From NCBI GenBank assembly GCA_052379845.1, contig JBQTCF010000010.1: a DNA stretch of 64,000 bases, one strand, 5' to 3'. The translations under genes and the position numbers were made by a program. The stretch comes from Roseinatronobacter sp052379845 (GTDB lineage Bacteria > Pseudomonadota > Alphaproteobacteria > Rhodobacterales > Rhodobacteraceae). Below are positions 60,247-64,000 of this stretch, in pieces. The notes under the pieces were generated by a model that made no database searches, was not told where the DNA came from, and saw only the letters and a list, made by a program, of their open reading frames with translations. Position 1 is the stretch's first letter; every line of letters starts with the position of its first letter.

Positions 60247-60626
60247 TATGCTTGCTCCTCGACCTGGCGAACCGTGATGGTCAGCTCTGAAAACGGCTTC
60301 ATGATCTTGCCAAAACGGCCCCGTGCACGCGGACGTCCGCGCTTCATCACAAGGTTCTTGCCAACCCATGCTTCCGCAACCACCAGACCGTCAACATCCA
60401 GACCGTGGTTGTTTTCAGCATTGGCAATTGCAGATTGCAGACATTTCTTCACGTCGCCAGCGATCCGTTTCTTGGAGAAAGTCAGATCAGTCAGCGCCTT
60501 GTCTACCTTCTTGCCGCGGATCATGGCCGCAACAAGGTTCAGCTTCTGAGGCGAGGTGCGCAGCATGCGCGACTTTGCCATGGCCTCATTCTCGGCCACG
60601 CGGCGCGGATTCTTCTCTTTACCCAT
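60246..60626 (-). CDS. rplV: 50S ribosomal protein L22
   Basis: Exit-tunnel protein of 126 residues. RMLRTSPQKLNLVAAMIRGK and the tunnel loop region KRGRPRARGRFGKIMKPFSE are typical. It begins three bases after rpsS. Confidence 0.97.
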   Translation of the reverse strand: MGKEKNPRRVAENEAMAKSRMLRTSPQKLNLVAAMIRGKKVDKALTDLTFSKKRIAGDVKKCLQSAIANAENNHGLDVDGLVVAEAWVGKNLVMKRGRPRARGRFGKIMKPFSELTITVRQVEEQA

Positions 60627-60629
60627 GGC

Positions 60630-60908
60630 TTATTTCCGTTTCGCTTTTTTGTCGGCCGCATGCCCGTAATAGGTCCGGGTCGGTGAATACTCACCGAATT
60701 TTTGGCCAATCATGTCCTCGGTCACATTCACGGGAATGTGCTTCTTGCCGTTATACACACCAAATGTCAGACCCACGAACTGGGGCAAAATGGTAGAACG
60801 GCGGGACCAGATTTTGATAACTTCGTTGCGACCCGATTCGCGCGACTTCTCTGCCTTTTTCAAGACATAAGCGTCGACGAAAGGGCCCTTCCAAACTGAA
60901 CGTGCCAT
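60630..60908 (-). CDS. rpsS: 30S ribosomal protein S19
   Basis: Ribosomal protein of 92 residues: MARSVWKGPFVDAYVLKKAE and the C-terminal signature KFGEYSPTRTYYGHAADKK. It lies three bases after rplB. Confidence 0.97.
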   Translation of the reverse strand: MARSVWKGPFVDAYVLKKAEKSRESGRNEVIKIWSRRSTILPQFVGLTFGVYNGKKHIPVNVTEDMIGQKFGEYSPTRTYYGHAADKKAKRK

Positions 60909-60911
60909 GGA

Positions 60912-61751
60912 TTAGCGACCCTTCTTCTTCGCGTGACGTGACCGCAGAATATACTGGTCGGTCTGCTTGTTGGAGCGCGTCTTGCGACCCTTGGTGTCCT
61001 TGCCCCAGGGCGTAACCGGCGTGCGGCCACCCGAGGTGCGACCCTCACCACCACCATGGGGGTGATCGATCGGGTTCATGGCAACACCACGCACCGATGG
61101 GCGTTTACCCTGATGGCGGGTGCGACCGGCCTTGCCGAAATTCTGGTTCGAGTTGTCAGGGTTCGACACGGCACCAACCGTGGCAAAGCACTCCTGACGC
61201 ACCAAGCGCAATTCACCCGATGACAGGCGAATCTGTGCATAACCACCATCGCGGCCCACAAACTGCGCATAGGTGCCAGCAGCGCGTGCGATCTGGCCAC
61301 CCTTGCCGGGCTTCATTTCGATGTTGTGAACGATCGTGCCGATGGGCATGCCGGAAAACGGCATTGCGTTACCAGGCTTGATGTCGGCCTTCGCGGACGC
61401 GATAACCTTGTCGCCAATCGCCAGGCGCTGCGGCGCCAGGATGTAGGCTTGCTCGCCATCATCATACTTGATCAGCGCAATGAATGCCGTGCGGTTGGGG
61501 TCGTATTCGATCCGCTCTACAACGGCGGCGACGTCAAGCTTGTTGCGCTTGAAATCTACGATACGATAAAGACGCTTTGCGCCACCGCCAATGCGGCGTG
61601 CAGTGATCCGTCCGGTGTTGTTCCGACCGCCCGACTTTGTCAAACCCTGCGTAAGGGATTTGACGGGGCGACCTTTCCAAAGCTCCGAACGGTCGATCAG
61701 AACCAGCCCACGCTGGCCCGGCGTCGTCGGCTTATACGACTTGAGTGCCAT
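60912..61751 (-). CDS. rplB: 50S ribosomal protein L2
   Basis: Peptidyl-transferase-centre protein of 279 residues. N terminus MALKSYKPTTPGQRGLVLID, and the signature RGVAMNPIDHPHGGGEGRTS with the conserved His near the active centre. A 119-bp gap with two hairpins separates it from rplW upstream. Confidence 0.97.
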   Translation of the reverse strand: MALKSYKPTTPGQRGLVLIDRSELWKGRPVKSLTQGLTKSGGRNNTGRITARRIGGGAKRLYRIVDFKRNKLDVAAVVERIEYDPNRTAFIALIKYDDGEQAYILAPQRLAIGDKVIASAKADIKPGNAMPFSGMPIGTIVHNIEMKPGKGGQIARAAGTYAQFVGRDGGYAQIRLSSGELRLVRQECFATVGAVSNPDNSNQNFGKAGRTRHQGKRPSVRGVAMNPIDHPHGGGEGRTSGGRTPVTPWGKDTKGRKTRSNKQTDQYILRSRHAKKKGR

Positions 61752-61804
61752 GCTTTCTGTCTTCCGTCAGCTCTGGACCAAAAAGGTCCTGTTTCAGTCA
61801 ATCC

Positions 61805-61850
61805 GGCGCGTTGCGCCAAATAACCAACGGCCCCGAATGCGTCGGGGCCG
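61805..61850 (-). other. Two hairpins in the rplW-rplB gap
   Basis: A perfect 9-bp stem (61828-61836 with 61842-61850) and a perfect 5-bp stem GGCGC/GCGCC (61805-61817) lie in the longest gap of the first ribosomal transcript. There is no real T-run, so partial termination, processing or protein binding are all possible. Confidence 0.45.
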
Positions 61851-61870
61851 CTGAGTCGTTTCGTTCTTTA

Positions 61871-62167
61871 TCAAAGGCCAGTCGAGACGTCGATAGCATT
61901 TCCCTCTTCGAGGGTAACATATGCCTTCTTCACGTCCTTGCGCCGCCCCGCGATGCCGCGGAAGCGCTTGGTCTTGCCTTTGGTAATCGTGGTGTTGACG
62001 GCCTTCACCTTCACACCAAAGATCGCTTCAACAGCTTCCTTGATCTGGGGTTTGTTTGCGTCAATCGCCACTTCAAACACCACGGCATTGGCTTCCGATG
62101 CCATGGTCGCTTTTTCAGTGATAACCGGCTTGCGGATCACGTCATATTGGGTTGCTTTCACACTCAT
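61871..62167 (-). CDS. rplW: 50S ribosomal protein L23
   Basis: Exit-site protein of 98 residues that docks trigger factor and SRP. KPVITEKATMASEANAVVFE and GRKDVKKAYVTLEEGNAIDV are family segments. Its ATG overlaps the rplD stop by four bases. Confidence 0.97.
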   Translation of the reverse strand: MSVKATQYDVIRKPVITEKATMASEANAVVFEVAIDANKPQIKEAVEAIFGVKVKAVNTTITKGKTKRFRGIAGRRKDVKKAYVTLEEGNAIDVSTGL

Positions 62168-62784
62168 GCCAGTCGAGCCTCCAGTGCTTCAAGGCCAGCG
62201 CGGGTGATCACCAGCGTGTCACGGCGCAGAATGTCATAGACATTCGCCCCGATGGACGGCAGCACATCAACACCTTCAAGGTTGCGCGCAGCGCGGGCGA
62301 AATTCTCGTTCACCTCTGCTCCGTCAATCACAAGGGCTTTCTTCCAGCCCATGTCCTTGATTGCCTTGGCCAGAATGGCAGTTTTCGCTTCTGCCATTTC
62401 GGTTGTGTCCAGCACTACCAGCTTGCCACTGCCCGCTTTCGCGGAAAGTGCCAGTTTCAACCCAAGTGCGCGAATTTTCTTCGGCAGGTCAAAAGCGTGG
62501 CTGCGCGGGGTCGGGCCCTTGTATACACCACCTTTACGGAAGATCGGCGCGTTGCGGTCACCGTGGCGTGCGCCGCCGGTGCCCTTCTGGCGATAAATCT
62601 TCTTGGTGGAGTAGCTGGTTTCCGAGCGGGTTTTTACCTTATGGGTGCCGGCCTGGGCTTTCGCCCGCTGCCAGCGCACCACACGGTGCAGGATGTCGGC
62701 GCGCGGCTCCAGGCCAAAAATGGCCTCATTGAGCTCAACCTCACCGGCATTCCCTGCCTGCAGATTGACAACGTCGAGTTTCAT
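62164..62784 (-). CDS. rplD: 50S ribosomal protein L4
   Basis: Ribosomal protein of 206 residues with a loop into the exit tunnel. Signature KTRSETSYSTKKIYRQKGTG and RKGGVYKGPTPRSHAFDLPK; start MKLDVVNLQAGNAG. In E. coli L4 represses the S10 operon. It begins one base after the rplC stop. Confidence 0.97.
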   Translation of the reverse strand: MKLDVVNLQAGNAGEVELNEAIFGLEPRADILHRVVRWQRAKAQAGTHKVKTRSETSYSTKKIYRQKGTGGARHGDRNAPIFRKGGVYKGPTPRSHAFDLPKKIRALGLKLALSAKAGSGKLVVLDTTEMAEAKTAILAKAIKDMGWKKALVIDGAEVNENFARAARNLEGVDVLPSIGANVYDILRRDTLVITRAGLEALEARLA

Positions 62785-62785
62785 C

Positions 62786-63622
62786 TCACTCGCCTTCCTT
62801 CTTATCAGCTTCAATCGAAGCTTCAGCCTGTTCCAGAGCAGCTGCCTGCTCTGCGGCTTCCGCTTCAATCGCGGCCTTGCGTGCAGCTTCTTCCTCGGCG
62901 GCGGCGGCAGCAGCAGCTTCCTCGGCGGCTTTACGGGCAGCGTCGGCGGCTGATTTCAGCGCAGCAGGCAGAATGGCATTGTCAGGGAACGGTTTTTTGA
63001 CCGCATCCTTGATTGTCACCCAACCCCCTTTGGAACCGGGAACAGCGCCCTTGACCATGATCAGGCCGCGATCACTGTCGGTCTTGACGACCTGCAGGTT
63101 TTGCGTGGTGATCCGCGCAGCCCCCATGTGACCGGCCATCTTCTTGCCTTTGAACACTTTACCGGGGTCCTGACACTGGCCCGTGGACCCGTGCGAGCGG
63201 TGGCTGATCGACACACCATGGCTGGCCCGCAGACCACCAAAGTTGTGCCGCTTCATTGCACCGGCAAACCCCTTACCAATCGATGTGCCCGCGATGTCGA
63301 CGAACTGACCTTCGAAATAATGATCAGCGGTGATTTCCTCACCAACTTCGATCAAATTCTCGGGGCTGACGCGGAATTCGGCCAGTTTGCGCTTGGGCGC
63401 GACATTGGCCTTTGCATAGTGACCGCGCATCGGCGCAGACACACGCTTGGCTTTTGCAGCGCCAGCGCCAAGCTGAACTGCGGTGTAGCCGTCTTTGTCA
63501 GCAGTGCGTTGCGACACAACCTGCAAACCGTCAAGCTGAAGAACGGTTACGGGAATTTGCCGCCCGTCCTCCATGAACAACCGGGTCATACCCAGCTTTT
63601 TTGCGATAACTCCAGAGCGCAT
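62786..63622 (-). CDS. rplC: 50S ribosomal protein L3 with Ala/Glu-rich C-terminal extension
   Basis: Ribosomal protein of 278 residues against about 210 in E. coli. The core has MRSGVIAKKLGMTRLFMEDG and FGGLRASHGVSISHRSHGST, with the Gln that PrmB methylates in GSTGQCQDPGKVF. After VKKPFPDN (about residue 212) follows a tail of about 65 residues made almost only of Ala, Glu and Lys, predicted to be a long charged helix. Tails of this type occur in related bacteria. Confidence 0.97.
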   Translation of the reverse strand: MRSGVIAKKLGMTRLFMEDGRQIPVTVLQLDGLQVVSQRTADKDGYTAVQLGAGAAKAKRVSAPMRGHYAKANVAPKRKLAEFRVSPENLIEVGEEITADHYFEGQFVDIAGTSIGKGFAGAMKRHNFGGLRASHGVSISHRSHGSTGQCQDPGKVFKGKKMAGHMGAARITTQNLQVVKTDSDRGLIMVKGAVPGSKGGWVTIKDAVKKPFPDNAILPAALKSAADAARKAAEEAAAAAAAEEEAARKAAIEAEAAEQAAALEQAEASIEADKKEGE

Positions 63623-63634
63623 TGTCCTGGCTCC

Positions 63635-63943
63635 TTACACTTTGATCTCGACATCGACACCGGCAGCGAGGTCGAGCTTCATCAGCGCGTCCACAGTTTG
63701 CGGGGTCGGATCGACGATGTCGAGCAAACGTTTATGAGTGCGGATTTCCCATTGGTCGCGCGATTTCTTGTCGATATGCGGACCACGAAGAACCGTGAAC
63801 TTCTCAATCTTGTTCGGCAGCGGGATGGGCCCGCGCACCGTTGCGCCCGTGCGCTTGGCAGTATTGACGATTTCCTGTGTGCTGGCGTCCAGAACACGGT
63901 AATCGAATGCCTTAAGCCGGATGCGGATATTCTGACCTTGCAT
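63635..63943 (-). CDS. rpsJ: 30S ribosomal protein S10
   Basis: Ribosomal protein and NusG/antitermination partner (NusE) of 102 residues. MQGQNIRIRLKAFDYRVLD and TVRGPIPLPNKIEKFTVLRG are diagnostic. It is the first gene of the S10 operon. The 57 bp to the window edge contain a GCGCGG/CCGCGC hairpin (63967-63982) in its leader. Confidence 0.97.
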   Translation of the reverse strand: MQGQNIRIRLKAFDYRVLDASTQEIVNTAKRTGATVRGPIPLPNKIEKFTVLRGPHIDKKSRDQWEIRTHKRLLDIVDPTPQTVDALMKLDLAAGVDVEIKV

Positions 63944-64000
63944 TGTCTTGTCCTCGGCTGGGAGGGGCGCGGCGAACCGCGCACCCTGCCTGCGTTTCGA

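Noticed and set aside
62860..62960. Repetitive GC-rich run in rplC read as a tandem repeat
   Set aside because: It codes for the Ala/Glu-rich L3 tail with varied codons, and has no exact repeat unit at DNA level.
1..64000. tRNA, rRNA, CRISPR, insertion-sequence and prophage signals
   Set aside because: None seen: no tRNA-like T-loop sequence, no regularly spaced repeats, no transposase, integrase or phage structural motif in any reading frame examined.

Overview
The window is 64 kb of GC-rich chromosome with ordinary housekeeping content, densely packed with about 75 genes. Several things point to an alphaproteobacterium of the Rhodobacteraceae: the proteins themselves, a CarD / 7Fe ferredoxin / S4-domain / SUV3-like helicase cluster, a 44-residue aa3-oxidase subunit IV gene, a PcaQ-type LysR regulator, an FNR-type box of the sequence common in that family, and an Ala/Glu-rich tail on ribosomal protein L3. 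I saw no rRNA, tRNA, CRISPR array, insertion sequence, integrase or prophage gene. No stretch longer than 300 bp lacks a gene; the longest gap is the 267 bp mgtE leader.

Layout. 1-9.9 kb: end of a succinate-semialdehyde dehydrogenase gene, then mgtE, pheS (without pheT), mtgA, a glutathione transferase, queG, zapE, sseA, a GNAT enzyme and an aromatic/aspartate-type aminotransferase. 9.9-15 kb: the periplasmic methionine-sulfoxide reductase pair msrPQ behind an FNR-type box, a PcaQ-like regulator, and an acyl-CoA dehydrogenase with a short-chain dehydrogenase. 15-25.5 kb: two complete ABC importers on the minus strand, one BMP/nucleoside type and one branched-chain (HAAT) type, the second preceded by a kynurenine-formamidase-like hydrolase. 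25.7-40 kb: a Kef-type antiporter, a DMT exporter, yebC, carD, fdxA, an S4 protein, the SUV3-like helicase, a TPR protein, small lipid and redox genes, a cold-shock protein and a DEAD-box helicase with a structured leader, then an RluA-type synthase and xthA. 40-54.7 kb: an OmpR-type response regulator, ribA, an L,D-transpeptidase next to a lipoprotein that may be a permuted NlpC/P60-like enzyme, the oxidase subunit, a beta-lactamase-fold hydrolase coupled to a second long acyl-CoA dehydrogenase, threonylcarbamoyl-AMP synthase, an M20 amidohydrolase, a hybrid histidine kinase, yaaA, yggT, recQ and a thioesterase. 54.7-64 kb: the S10 and spc ribosomal protein genes from rpsJ to rpmD, all on the minus strand.

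The clearest structure not explained by gene calls is regulatory. The ribosomal cluster is cut by an intrinsic terminator and a new promoter between rplP and rpmC, and it ends at a terminator after rpmD. The HAAT importer has a terminator between its binding-protein gene and its permease genes. mgtE and the DEAD-box helicase have leaders with consecutive perfect hairpins. I did not find a clearly new multi-gene system. The best candidate for undescribed biology at protein level is the lipoprotein at 42.5-43.2 kb. All functional statements rest on reading the sequence and on known family motifs; no database search was run.
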